Shown here piece after piece: positions 44,312-53,187 of a stretch of 64,000 nucleotides of DNA. Source of the stretch: Bordetella sp. H567 (lineage in GTDB: Bacteria; Pseudomonadota; Gammaproteobacteria; Burkholderiales; Burkholderiaceae_B); the NCBI RefSeq assembly GCF_001704295.1, contig NZ_CP012334.1:4538084-4602083 (forward strand). Reading direction: 5' to 3'. The stretch's first letter is position 1; every line of letters starts with the position of its first letter. A program made the translations under genes and the position numbers. The notes beneath the pieces are model-generated. The model made no database searches and was not told the DNA's origin. It worked only from the letters and a program-made list of their open reading frames with translations.

Positions 44312-44351
44312 GCCGGCCGCGATCGCCAATCACAAGGCGATCGCGGCCGGC
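44312..44351 (+). terminator. perfect 16-bp hairpin between the autotransporter genes
   Basis: GCCGGCCGCGATCGCC pairs perfectly with GGCGATCGCGGCCGGC around the loop AATCACAA. It lies 124 bp after the first autotransporter stop and 47 bp before the second start. No T run follows. It may limit read-through, or protect the upstream transcript's 3' end. Confidence 0.7.
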
Positions 44352-44398
44352 CGTCGTCGCGGGCCCGGCCTTTCGCCGGGACATGGAGACCATATCAG

Positions 44399-47300
44399 AT
44401 GCTGGAGAATCACCCCGCCATGGCCCCTATACGCGCCCAAGGAATACGCAATCGAAGTGGCCGCAAGGCCAAGATGCATGCCGTGGGTACCGCCGGCCGC
44501 AAGCCACGTCCGGAACGCGCCTGGAAAAGTGGTATGGCCCGCAGCGCGGCGGCGCTGGGCCTACTGATGGCCCCATTGGGCGACACCCGCGCGGACGAAT
44601 ACGCCGTGCGATACACCGGGTCGGACCGTACCATCGAGACCACCAACGGAGACGCCGGCCGTAAAACGCTGGTGCTCGGACCCATCCAAACGCAGGGTTT
44701 CCTGGAACACGCCGTCAAGGCGGTGGAGCCGGGGACCAGCGACATCACGAATGCCGACCTCCACACCATGGGCCCTGATGCGTACGGCGTCTATTTCAGC
44801 AACGCGTCGCGGGTCCATATCACCGGCACCACCATTACCACGCGTGGCGACCGCGCGCACGGGCTGGGTGGCTTCGATGAAAGAGGTGACTATCCCGACT
44901 GGGCGTACATCGACAACGGCGAACTGCGCATGGCCAGCGGGACCATCATCGTGGAAGGCAACAGATCCCGTGGGCTGTATACCGTCGGCCGCGCCAGCCC
45001 TATCCACCTGGGCCGGCCGATGCGGCAAGGACAGAACGCGGCACCAGACTCGTTCATGCTACCCGGCGCCGATGTCTACATCTACGGCAGGGGATCGCAC
45101 AATACCGCCATCTATGCCCTCGGCAGCAAGAACATCACCTTCAATGGTGTGCGCGCCATCCTGTACGGGCCATCCGGCACCGGCATACTGGCGCGCGACA
45201 GCACCAGGATCTCCGGCGAGAACCTGTGGCTGCAACTGCACGGGGCGGACAGTGTCGGCATGGAGGTGGCAGGAAGAACCCCGTGCACGGTCGACGCAAG
45301 CAACAGCCGGTGCCCTGCGGCCAATACCCGGGTGCGGATCGTGGGGGGGGCCCTGGACATGCAGGGCGCACGGTCCCCGGCCATCGAACTGCAGCGGGCG
45401 AGCATACACCTGCAGGACGTCCCTCTGACGACCAGCCCCCAAACCTCCTACAGCGTAGGTAACGAAGCCGGACGGTTCCAATTCGAAGGCAAGGACACGC
45501 GCGCCATCCTGGCCAGCTACGGCTCCGCCCTGCGGGCATGGGTGCATACCGCCGACGAAAGCGCGGTCTTCCAGTTAAGGCACGCCGACGTGCGCAGCGC
45601 TGCCGATGTCCTGCTCGATGTCGTGCCCCTGAACGGCGCGGAGCCGTTGCGATCCGGACGTACCTACTACGCCATGCTCAAGCTGGACGACACGCATGCG
45701 CAAGGCGAAGTGCGCGGCATGCCGCGGGCGCGCGCGCATATCCGGCTGGCGAACCACTCGATATGGGAGGGCCACACCGATATCGGCGGCCATGTGGACA
45801 TCGCCGGCGACAGCACATGGGCCATGGATGCGAACTCAGTCATCGATAGCCTCGGGATGTCGCACCCCTCGACCCTGCGCTTCGTGGCGCCGAATCGCGG
45901 GCCCGACGCCCCGACGCGATTCCATACCTTGACGATCCGCGACAGCCTGGCCGGCCGCGGCCGCTTCGAAATGCGCACGCATCTGGCACGCGGCCGAGCG
46001 GACAAGCTTGATATCCAGGGCACCGCGAACGGCTCGTATGCCGTGTTCATCACGGACCATTCCGGTACCGCGAAAACCACGGGACCGCGCGCGGTGCCCA
46101 TCGTGCAAGCGCACCGCGGCAACGCATCGTTCACGCTGGCCAACGCCGAGCAGGCGGTCGATGCCGGCGGGCATCGCTACACCCTGCACAAAAAGCGCAC
46201 CGCCACGGGCTTCGTGTGGTCGCTGGAAAGGGAAGCCGGCGGCGACACGCCCGACACCCCGACCGGCGGCGACGGCTCGCCGGACCAGCCGGACACGAGC
46301 GGCACCTCGGGCCAGGCGGGCGATGGCGACGCCGGCGGCGGCAACGGCAGCGGCCAGAACGGCAATGGCCAGGTCGACGACGAAAGCGGCAATGGCGCGG
46401 GCAACGACGAATCCGCGCACGCCGCGACGGACGACACGGGCGGCGGGGACGCCGAAACGCCCGCTGACGACAGCGAAGCCGCCGCCATCGATGCCGCCGG
46501 GGGCGATACCGCCGCCATCGACGCGAACCAGGGCGATATCGCTGCCCCTGGCCAGCCGCGTCGGTCCATCCAGGCTGCCTTGGTCAACAACGGCGGCATT
46601 GCGTCGGCCAGCACCCTATGGACGGCCGCCATGCGGCCGACAGAAGACCGCACGCAGGCGCTGCGGTCCGGCAGCGGTTCGGCCGATACCCTGGCATCCG
46701 GCCCGGCCGCGACGGGGTCCGGCGTATGGATACGCGGCATCGACAGCCACCAGCACCTGCATCAATCCGAGGGTGGACGCTACACCCAATCGCTATGGGG
46801 CTATACCCTGGGCGCGGACCGCACGGTGGAGGTCACCGCGGGCCGCTGGCACGTGGGCGCCACCGCCACTCAGGTCGATGCGCATCGCCGCTTCGACGAC
46901 GGAAAAGGCCGGACATCGGCGGTGCTGTTCGGCGCGTACGCGGTGTTGGAGGCCGACAACGGCGCCTATGCCAGCGTGGCGGCATCCGGCGGCCGCTTCC
47001 GCAACACCGTCCAGGCGCGCGGCCCGGAAATCGACGGCACCGCCACGGGCAGGTTCCGCCATTCCGGCGCCGGCATCGCGGTGGCCGGCGGACGCCGCCT
47101 GGACCTGGCGCGGGGCTGGTTCGTCGAGCCCGGCGCGGGCCTGGCCTATTTCAGCGTGGGGGCCGCGCGCTATACCCTGAGCGACGGCACGGCGGTACAT
47201 GACCGCGGCGGCCATTCGCTGCAGTCCAGGATCGGCATCCGCACGGGCCGCAGCGTGGACCTCGGCAACGGCGGCGTGGCCACGCCCTACGTCAGGTTCA

Positions 47301-47512
47301 ACTGGGTGCGCGAATTCGCCAACCGCGGCGCGATACACGCCGATGGCGCCGCGCTGGGCACGGATTTCTCCGGCAACCGCTTCGAAATCGGCGCCGGCGC
47401 CCAGGCGCAACTGGGGCGCCGCCACTTCCTGTACGCGGATGTGGAAGTCGGCAAGGGCCGGCACCTGTCGCAATCGCGCGCGATCGTGGCGGGATACCAA
47501 TACCGCTGGTAA
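44399..47512 (+). CDS. pertactin-like autotransporter 2, Gly/Asp/Asn-rich linker
   Basis: A 1037-residue paralogue of autotransporter 1. A long basic leader and short hydrophobic core (MARSAAALGLLMAPLGDTRA) end near residue 64. The passenger (about 65-610) shares the paralogue's blocks, such as GADSVGMEVAG, ARSPAIELQRASIHLQDVPLTT and SVGNEAGRFQFEGKDTRAILASYGSALRAW. The linker (about 614-717) is Gly/Asp/Asn/Ser-rich, unlike the Pro/Glu linker of the first gene. The barrel starts near 719 and ends GYQYRW. GGAG lies 12-15 bases before the ATG, a long spacing. A run of eight G at 45343-45350 falls in codons 315-318; a slip either way meets a stop by 45462. Confidence 0.92.
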   Translation: MLENHPAMAPIRAQGIRNRSGRKAKMHAVGTAGRKPRPERAWKSGMARSAAALGLLMAPLGDTRADEYAVRYTGSDRTIETTNGDAGRKTLVLGPIQTQGFLEHAVKAVEPGTSDITNADLHTMGPDAYGVYFSNASRVHITGTTITTRGDRAHGLGGFDERGDYPDWAYIDNGELRMASGTIIVEGNRSRGLYTVGRASPIHLGRPMRQGQNAAPDSFMLPGADVYIYGRGSHNTAIYALGSKNITFNGVRAILYGPSGTGILARDSTRISGENLWLQLHGADSVGMEVAGRTPCTVDASNSRCPAANTRVRIVGGALDMQGARSPAIELQRASIHLQDVPLTTSPQTSYSVGNEAGRFQFEGKDTRAILASYGSALRAWVHTADESAVFQLRHADVRSAADVLLDVVPLNGAEPLRSGRTYYAMLKLDDTHAQGEVRGMPRARAHIRLANHSIWEGHTDIGGHVDIAGDSTWAMDANSVIDSLGMSHPSTLRFVAPNRGPDAPTRFHTLTIRDSLAGRGRFEMRTHLARGRADKLDIQGTANGSYAVFITDHSGTAKTTGPRAVPIVQAHRGNASFTLANAEQAVDAGGHRYTLHKKRTATGFVWSLEREAGGDTPDTPTGGDGSPDQPDTSGTSGQAGDGDAGGGNGSGQNGNGQVDDESGNGAGNDESAHAATDDTGGGDAETPADDSEAAAIDAAGGDTAAIDANQGDIAAPGQPRRSIQAALVNNGGIASASTLWTAAMRPTEDRTQALRSGSGSADTLASGPAATGSGVWIRGIDSHQHLHQSEGGRYTQSLWGYTLGADRTVEVTAGRWHVGATATQVDAHRRFDDGKGRTSAVLFGAYAVLEADNGAYASVAASGGRFRNTVQARGPEIDGTATGRFRHSGAGIAVAGGRRLDLARGWFVEPGAGLAYFSVGAARYTLSDGTAVHDRGGHSLQSRIGIRTGRSVDLGNGGVATPYVRFNWVREFANRGAIHADGAALGTDFSGNRFEIGAGAQAQLGRRHFLYADVEVGKGRHLSQSRAIVAGYQYRW
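45343..45350 (+). repeat. G8 homopolymer inside autotransporter 2
   Basis: Eight consecutive G lie in codons for Val-Gly-Gly-Ala of the passenger. Loss of one base leads to a stop ending at 45428 and gain of one to a stop ending at 45462, so the run could act as an on/off switch. Confidence 0.75.
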
Positions 47513-47696
47513 GCGATACGGTGCGCTGTGCGGTATATGCTATGCACGCACGGCCGCGCCGCGATGTCCCGAACACCGCGGCGCGGCCACCCCGGTCCGT
47601 ACAGGCAGCCACGTACGGCCGTTGCCCAAGCGCCCCGACAGAGGGCCTGGTTCGCGCATATCCCTGCAGCCATGAACGCACGCAAGAGGAGACACC

Positions 47697-48674
47697 ATGC
47701 ACGCTGCCACCCGACTCGCCCTTTCCGCCGTCTGCGCGCTGGGCCTTGCCGCCACCGCGCATGCCGAGGCCGCATGGCCCGCCGGCAAACCCATTACCTA
47801 CATCGTTCCCTTCGCGCCGGGCGGCGCGACCGATATCATCGGCCGCCTGGTCGCCAGCAAGCTCGGACCCGCCCTGGGCACGACCGTCGTCGTCGAAAAC
47901 CGGCCGGGGGCGGGCGGCAATATCGGCTCGGATTTCGTCGCCAAGGCCAAGCCCGACGGCTATACGCTGGTGGGCGGCACCATCAGTTCGCACTCCATCA
48001 ACGGCAGCCTGTACAAGAACATGCCGTATGACATGGTGAAGGATTTCGTGCCCGTGGCGTTGACCGGCAAGTTGGGCAATGCCCTGCTGGTCAAGGACGA
48101 CAGCCCGCTGCGCAGCGTGGCCGACGTCCTGGCCGCGGCCAAGGCCAAGCCGGGCGCGCTGAGCTATGGTTCGTCGGGCAACGGGACGTCGCAGAATCTA
48201 TCCGGCGAATTGTTCAAGGCGACCGCCAAGGTCGACATCATGCACGTCCCCTTCAAGGGCAGCGCGCCGGTGTTGCAAGCCTTGATGGGCGGGCAGCTTT
48301 CCATGGCCTTCGACAACATCCCGCCCGCGCTGCCGCTCATCCAGGCGGGCAAGCTGCGCGCGCTGGCGGTGACCTCCGCGCAGCGCGATCCCCACCTGCC
48401 GGACGTGCCGACGATGCAGGAACTGGGCCTGAAGGATTACGAGGTCGTCTCCTGGCAGGCGGTTTTCGCGCCCGCCGGCACGCCCCGGCCCATCGTCGAC
48501 AGGCTGAGCGCCGAGATCATGAAGATCCTCAAGGAACCGGACGTGAAGAAGAAATTCGATGACATGGCCATCGACGGCAGCGGCATGGATGCGCAGCAGC
48601 TCGCCGCGTTCCAGAAGGCGGAAGTCGCGAAGTGGAAAAAGCTGATCGACACCGCGGGAATCCGGGCGGAATGA
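47697..48674 (+). CDS. Bug-family tripartite tricarboxylate receptor (TctC-like) 1
   Basis: A 325-residue periplasmic binding protein. Signal peptide LALSAVCALGLAATAHA is followed by WPAGKPITYIVPFAPGGATDIIGRLVASKLGPALGTTVVVENRPGAGGNIGSDFVAKAKPDGYTL, the defining Bug start. IMHVPFKGSAPVLQALMGGQLSMAFDNIPPALP and ALAVTSAQRDPHLPDVPTMQE complete the fold. Bug proteins bind carboxylates, amino acids or nicotinamide-like ligands. No TctA or TctB membrane genes are nearby, so it is an orphan receptor. AGAGGAGACACC precedes the ATG. A strong bidirectional terminator follows. Confidence 0.95.
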   Translation: MHAATRLALSAVCALGLAATAHAEAAWPAGKPITYIVPFAPGGATDIIGRLVASKLGPALGTTVVVENRPGAGGNIGSDFVAKAKPDGYTLVGGTISSHSINGSLYKNMPYDMVKDFVPVALTGKLGNALLVKDDSPLRSVADVLAAAKAKPGALSYGSSGNGTSQNLSGELFKATAKVDIMHVPFKGSAPVLQALMGGQLSMAFDNIPPALPLIQAGKLRALAVTSAQRDPHLPDVPTMQELGLKDYEVVSWQAVFAPAGTPRPIVDRLSAEIMKILKEPDVKKKFDDMAIDGSGMDAQQLAAFQKAEVAKWKKLIDTAGIRAE

Positions 48675-48748
48675 GCGCGCGGCGCGGCAGCCGCGCGGTC
48701 GTGCGTCTTACCGCCCCGCCGCGGCCGCCGCGCCGCGCCTGAAACGAG

Positions 48749-48787
48749 AAATGCCGCGATTTCCTGGCGGAATCGCGGCATTTTCTT
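48749..48787. terminator. bidirectional Rho-independent terminator
   Basis: AAATGCCGCGATT and AATCGCGGCATTT form a perfect 13-bp stem, extended by two more pairs, with a short loop. TTTTCTT follows on the plus strand and AAA flanks it on the other side. It ends the plus-strand Bug gene and the convergent minus-strand Bug gene. Confidence 0.9.
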
Positions 48788-48850
48788 GAAGGCCGGGCGG
48801 CGCTCAGGCCGGTGGACCGGCCCGCCATTCCCGGTAGACCGGAACCGGCA

Positions 48851-49840
48851 TCAATCGGCCGTGATGTTGGCCGACTTGATCACCGTCGACCACTTGGCGG
48901 CCTCGGCGTCCAGGTACTTGCCGAAGTCCTCCGGCGTGCCGGGCTTGGTGGTCACGCCCATGCCGGCCAGCACTTTTTGCGCGTCGGGGTTGGTCAGCGC
49001 CTTGTTGATCTCCGCGTTCAGGCGGTTGACGATCTCCGGCGGCGTACCCTTGGGCGCCATGAAGCCCCACCACACGCTGGCCTCGAACTCGGGGAAACCG
49101 GCTTCCGCGGCCGACGGCACATCCTTCACCAGCGGCAGGCGTTCCTTGCTGGCGACAACCAGTCCGCGCAGGCGGCCGGACTGCAGCTGCGACAGCCCCT
49201 GCACCGGGTCCAGCAGCATGAAATCCACGCGGCCGGCGGTCAGGTCGACAATCGCGGGCGCGCCGCCCTTGTACGGCACGTGCAGCATGCTGGTCTTGGT
49301 CACGTACTTCAGCAGCTCCGAACCCAGGTGGGCGGAACTGCCGGGGCCGGCGGACGCATAGCTGATCCGGTTCGGATCAGCCTTGGCGGCATCGACGATG
49401 TCCTTCAGCGCATGGGCGGGCGAATTCGCCGGCACCATCATGATCAGCGGCGAAGAACCGACGTAGGCGATGGGCGTCAGCGACTTCAGTTCAGAGAACG
49501 GCCGCTTCGGATACAGGGCGACGTTGGTCGCCAGGCCGTTGGCGCCCAGCAGGATGGTGTAGCCGTCGGCCGGCGCCTTGGCGGCCGCCTCGTTGCCCAC
49601 GCTGCCGTTGGCGCCCGAACGGTTTTCCACGATGACGGACTGGTTCATCTGCTGGCCGATGTGCTGCGCCACCAGTCGGCCCAGGATGTCCACCGCGCCG
49701 CCCGGGGGGAAGGGCACGACCATGCGGATCGGCTTGTCGGGATAGCCCGCCTGCGCCTGCGCGGCGCCCACGGGAATCATCGTCACGACCGCCAGCGCGG
49801 CCGCCAGCAGCCATGACGGCATACGGATTGCGGGTTTCAT
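48851..49840 (-). CDS. Bug-family tripartite tricarboxylate receptor (TctC-like) 2
   Basis: A 329-residue orphan receptor. Signal peptide SWLLAAALAVVTMIPVGAAQAQA is followed by YPDKPIRMVVPFPPGGAVDILGRLVAQHIGQQMNQSVIVENRSGANGSVGNEAAAKAPADGYTILLG, then MLHVPYKGGAPAIVDLTAGRVDFMLLDP and GLVVASKERLPLVKDVPSAAEAG. ATG 49840 follows AGAGA; three upstream Met codons (49852, 49861, 49864) are alternatives. It lies just after the terminator of the amidohydrolase gene, so it should have its own promoter, though a cotranscribed minority is possible. The ligand is unknown. Confidence 0.95.
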   Translation of the reverse strand: MKPAIRMPSWLLAAALAVVTMIPVGAAQAQAGYPDKPIRMVVPFPPGGAVDILGRLVAQHIGQQMNQSVIVENRSGANGSVGNEAAAKAPADGYTILLGANGLATNVALYPKRPFSELKSLTPIAYVGSSPLIMMVPANSPAHALKDIVDAAKADPNRISYASAGPGSSAHLGSELLKYVTKTSMLHVPYKGGAPAIVDLTAGRVDFMLLDPVQGLSQLQSGRLRGLVVASKERLPLVKDVPSAAEAGFPEFEASVWWGFMAPKGTPPEIVNRLNAEINKALTNPDAQKVLAGMGVTTKPGTPEDFGKYLDAEAAKWSTVIKSANITAD

Positions 49841-49867
49841 CTGTTCTCTCATCGATCTCATCACTCG

Positions 49868-49895
49868 AAAAAAAAAGCGGGGGCATGCGCCCCCG
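49868..49895 (-). terminator. Rho-independent terminator of the amidohydrolase gene
   Basis: Read on the minus strand, CGGGGGC pairs with GCCCCCG around a 4-base loop and is followed by GC and nine T. It sits five bases after the amidohydrolase stop and 28 bases before the next gene's start. Confidence 0.92.
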
Positions 49896-49900
49896 TGACG

Positions 49901-50785
49901 TCAGGCGTCGTCGTCAAAAGCGGATTCGGGCCAGCGCAGGATCGCCGCGGCGGCCTTGCCCATGACCCAGGCCCGGCTGTCATCGTCCAGGAAATCCAGC
50001 GCGACGCGGAAATGGTCGACGCATTCCTGGTAGGTGCACGGCAGTCGGGTGTAGTCCGATCCCCACATCGTGCGCCGCGGGCCGAAAGCCTCGAAGATGC
50101 GCTTCAGGTAGGGATCCAGATTGGCGTAGGGATAAGGCTCGTTGCTGTAGCACGGTGCGGCGGACGCCTTCACCGACACATTGGGAAAGCGCGCCAGCGC
50201 CAACAGCTCGTCCAGGTCGGCGAAGGCGGCGTCGTCGCGCAGGTTGCTGCGGCGGGCCATGTGGTCCAGCACCAGCTGCAGGCCGGGGTAACGCTGCGCC
50301 AGGTACGGGATCTTGTCCACGTGGCCCGGCACGAACACCATCAGCGGGATGGCCAGGCGCTCGCAGGCGGCCCAGAACCAGTCCATGCCGCCGGGCTCCA
50401 GCCAGGCGCTCCACTTGGGTTTGTGGAAGGTCAGGCGGATGCCCAGCATGTTGGGCTGTTCCAGCCAACGCTCCAGCCGGTCGCGCGCGCCGGGGGCTTC
50501 CGGATTGAAGCGCCCCATGATGGCCAGGCGCTTGGGATAGCGGGCGGCCGCTTCCAGCGCCGTGTCGTTGCTGTCGCCGACAGGAGAAGGCGGAACGATG
50601 ATGGCCCGCTGCACACCGGCGGCATCCATCGTGGCCAGGAATTCCTCGGCGCCCAAGGGTTCCTCACGGTGCGGGCGTGCCCCTTCGACCGCCACGAAAA
50701 CCTTGCGTTCGACTTCCTCGGCAGGCCATGGCCGGTCCGGCCGGTGAGCCTCCCACAAATGCACCTGGGTGTCGGTAATCAACAC
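49901..50785 (-). CDS. amidohydrolase-2 family metal-dependent hydrolase
   Basis: A 294-residue TIM-barrel hydrolase of the amidohydrolase-2 family. The N-terminal metal motif is reduced to TDTQVHLWE rather than D-x-H-x-H. VFVPGHVDKIPYLAQRYPGLQLVLDHMARR carries conserved barrel histidine and Asp, and MWGSDYTRLPCTY carries the final Asp. Relatives include 4-sulfomuconolactone hydrolase, 2-pyrone-4,6-dicarboxylate lactonase and decarboxylases; the reaction here is unknown. The start is GTG 50785 with CAGGAGA upstream. A Bug receptor gene follows downstream and a LysR gene lies upstream, both on the same strand, so a carboxylate or lactone substrate is inferred. Confidence 0.87.
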   Translation of the reverse strand: MLITDTQVHLWEAHRPDRPWPAEEVERKVFVAVEGARPHREEPLGAEEFLATMDAAGVQRAIIVPPSPVGDSNDTALEAAARYPKRLAIMGRFNPEAPGARDRLERWLEQPNMLGIRLTFHKPKWSAWLEPGGMDWFWAACERLAIPLMVFVPGHVDKIPYLAQRYPGLQLVLDHMARRSNLRDDAAFADLDELLALARFPNVSVKASAAPCYSNEPYPYANLDPYLKRIFEAFGPRRTMWGSDYTRLPCTYQECVDHFRVALDFLDDDSRAWVMGKAAAAILRWPESAFDDDA

Positions 50786-50999
50786 ACCACTCTCCTGCTT
50801 CGCGCGATAAATGTATTAAAAAGTGACTATAGACGCGTCCCAGCGAGAGCGGAACGGCATTTCCGATCTAGCTGATATTCCTGGAATGAATAACGGCCCT
50901 CCTTGCTGGCGGATGCCCGTCGCACATCCGGTGCCGCCCGGTCCCGCTTCGGACAGGCCTGCTTCGGCCGGGAAGCGCCTCAGGCCTTGTTAACAGGCC

Positions 51000-51932
51000 C
51001 TAGCCCTTGCGTGAACCGGCGCGGCGCGCGGCCTGGGCCAGCGCCTTGGGAACGAAGCTGGCGATCAGCGCGGCCGTCTGGCGGGCCAGGGCGGTTTCGG
51101 GACGTTCCGACGACGTGGCCAGCGCCAGGGTGCTGGTGATGCGCGGCGAAATGATGCGGCGCGCGCTGAGTTTGGCCGCATCCGCGGCGATGAGCAAGGC
51201 GTTCTGCGTGACGATGGCATGGCCGTAGCCCTGCGTCACCAGGTCCACGATGGCGCCCACCGCATCGATTTCCAGCGCGACGGAAATCTTGCGGCCCTGG
51301 CTGGCCAGGCGCGTCTCCACCAGCATGCGCAGGGGATGCGGGCGGCTGGGAATGATCAGCGGGACATCGGCCAGGGCCTTGACGGCGATGGACGTCCCCT
51401 GCGCCGCGCGGCCCTTCGCGCGGCGTTCGATCAGGAACAGCGGGTCTTCGCTGAGCGGCAGGAATTCCAGTCCAGGCGTCGGGATGGGATCGTGCAGGAT
51501 GGCCACATCGATACGGCCGGACAGCAGCCATTCATGCAGATGGACGGTCAACCCTTCGGTGATGCACAGCATGGCGCGCGGAAACGCACGGCGAAACTCG
51601 GCGACAAAGGGCGCGGTCAGCAGCCGGCCGATGGAATGCGGCACGCCTACCACGATGCGGCCCACGGGCGAGCCGCGCGCCTCCTCGACCTCCTGGCGCG
51701 CGCGGTCGAACTGCAGGAGAATGCCGCGGCCGTGCGCCAGCAGGCGCTTGCCCGCCTCGGTGGGACTGACGCCGCGGCCATTGCGGTAAAGCAGCGTCTG
51801 GCGCAGTTCGATTTCCAGGCGGCGCACCTGCCGGCTGAGCGCGGGCTGCGCGACATCCAGGATGGCCGCGGCCTTGGTGAAGCTGCCCAGCTCCGCGACG
51901 TGGACGAAGTATTCGAGTTGGCGTAGATCCAT
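51000..51932 (-). CDS. LysR-family transcriptional regulator
   Basis: A 310-residue regulator. Its DNA-binding domain reads MDLRQLEYFVHVAELGSFTKAAAILDVAQPALSRQVRRLEIELRQTLLYRNGRG, which places it near the CynR/NAC-like group, and its effector domain has GRIVVGVPHSIGRLLTAPFVAEFR and VTQGYGHAIVTQNAL. GGGAGA precedes ATG 51932. It is in the same direction as the genes on both sides (Bug 3 upstream by 192 bp, amidohydrolase downstream by 214 bp), so its target is not fixed by a divergent layout; the amidohydrolase and Bug 2 are the likeliest. Confidence 0.92.
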   Translation of the reverse strand: MDLRQLEYFVHVAELGSFTKAAAILDVAQPALSRQVRRLEIELRQTLLYRNGRGVSPTEAGKRLLAHGRGILLQFDRARQEVEEARGSPVGRIVVGVPHSIGRLLTAPFVAEFRRAFPRAMLCITEGLTVHLHEWLLSGRIDVAILHDPIPTPGLEFLPLSEDPLFLIERRAKGRAAQGTSIAVKALADVPLIIPSRPHPLRMLVETRLASQGRKISVALEIDAVGAIVDLVTQGYGHAIVTQNALLIAADAAKLSARRIISPRITSTLALATSSERPETALARQTAALIASFVPKALAQAARRAGSRKG

Positions 51933-52124
51933 GGCGTCTCCCGCGGCTTCGCCGGATGGATGGGGCGAACACAGGCCCGCCACGCTTCCAGGGTCGGCAG
52001 GCCGAAGCGGGACGATACATCACGTCGCGCCACCCCGTCGGGATGGCCGCGCACGCCGCACGTCGCACAAGGCACAGCGCACGGCGGGGACTGCGGAAGC
52101 GGACGAGGGGACGGCGGGCGCCGG

Positions 52125-53102
52125 TCAGGACCGCGACGGCGCCGTTTCCTTGGCGATGGACCGGTATTTTTCCACCGCCCGCTTCAGGTATTCGTGAAAA
52201 TCCTCCGGCTTGGGGCTGATCTTCACCTCCACGCCCTGCTTGGCCAACTGCTCGGTGATCGCCGGCTGGTTCAGCACCTTGGCGATCGCGTCATGCAGGC
52301 GCGCCACGATGGGCGCGGGCGTGCCGGCCGGCGCGAAGATGGCATTGAAGGTGTCATCCTCGAACCCGGGCAGGCCCGACTCGGCGATGGTGGGCACATC
52401 GGGCAGCAGCTTGGAACGCGTCGTGGTCGTGACCCCTATCGCCTTCAGCTTGCCGCTCAAGACATACGGCCCCGACGTACTGACCTGGTCGAACATCATC
52501 GATACCTGTCCGCCGATCAGGTCGGTCAGGGCCTGCGCGTTGCCCTTGTACGAGACGCCCAGCATCTTGATGCCCGCCTGCTTGCTGAACAGCTCGGCGG
52601 CGATATAGCCCGTGGAACCGACGCCCGACGAGCCGAAGGATAGTTCGCCGGGATGGGCGCGCGCGCGTTCGATCAGCGCCTTGACCGTACGCTCGGGCAG
52701 GGAAGGATGCACCACCAGCACCATGGGAATCTGGGCGGTCTGCGTCACCGGCACGAAATCCTTGATGGGATCGTAGCCCGCGTCGGGCACGAATTCGGGC
52801 ACCGATACAAAGGTATTGGCCGAGGCCAGCAGCGTGTAGCCGTCCGGCGCGGAGCGCGCCACTTCGCGCGTGCCCACCAGCCCGCTGGCGCCGGGCTTGT
52901 TCTCCACCAGCACCGATTGGCCCAGGTCCTGCGACAGGCCCTTGGCGACCAGACGCGCGACCAGGTCCACCGTGCCGCCGGGCGACACCGGCACGATGAT
53001 GCGTATGGGTTTATTCGGGAAGTTGTCCGCCGCCCGCGCGGAAGGCGCCACACAGGCCAGGCCTAGCGCCAAGGCCGCGGCGCCCTTGATCCAGGGTTTC
53101 AT
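52125..53102 (-). CDS. Bug-family tripartite tricarboxylate receptor (TctC-like) 3
   Basis: A 325-residue orphan receptor. Signal peptide IKGAAALALGLACVAPSARA is followed by NFPNKPIRIIVPVSPGGTVDLVARLVAKGLSQDLGQSVLVENKPGASGLVGTREVARSAPDGYTLL, then MLGVSYKGNAQALTDLIGGQVSMMFDQVSTS and AIGVTTTTRSKLLPDVPTIAESG. GGAGACAATC precedes ATG 53102; the longer upstream frame overlaps the aldolase gene and is rejected. It follows the aldolase gene by 85 bp in the same direction, so the two probably form an operon and the receptor may bind an acid that the aldolase or its pathway uses. Confidence 0.95.
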   Translation of the reverse strand: MKPWIKGAAALALGLACVAPSARAADNFPNKPIRIIVPVSPGGTVDLVARLVAKGLSQDLGQSVLVENKPGASGLVGTREVARSAPDGYTLLASANTFVSVPEFVPDAGYDPIKDFVPVTQTAQIPMVLVVHPSLPERTVKALIERARAHPGELSFGSSGVGSTGYIAAELFSKQAGIKMLGVSYKGNAQALTDLIGGQVSMMFDQVSTSGPYVLSGKLKAIGVTTTTRSKLLPDVPTIAESGLPGFEDDTFNAIFAPAGTPAPIVARLHDAIAKVLNQPAITEQLAKQGVEVKISPKPEDFHEYLKRAVEKYRSIAKETAPSRS

Positions 53103-53187
53103 GATTGTCTCCAGTACGGGTATGAGAATGTTGTGGCCCGCGCGGCATCGCGCCGCGCGGGTATCGAACCTCCCGCAGGTTCGGACT

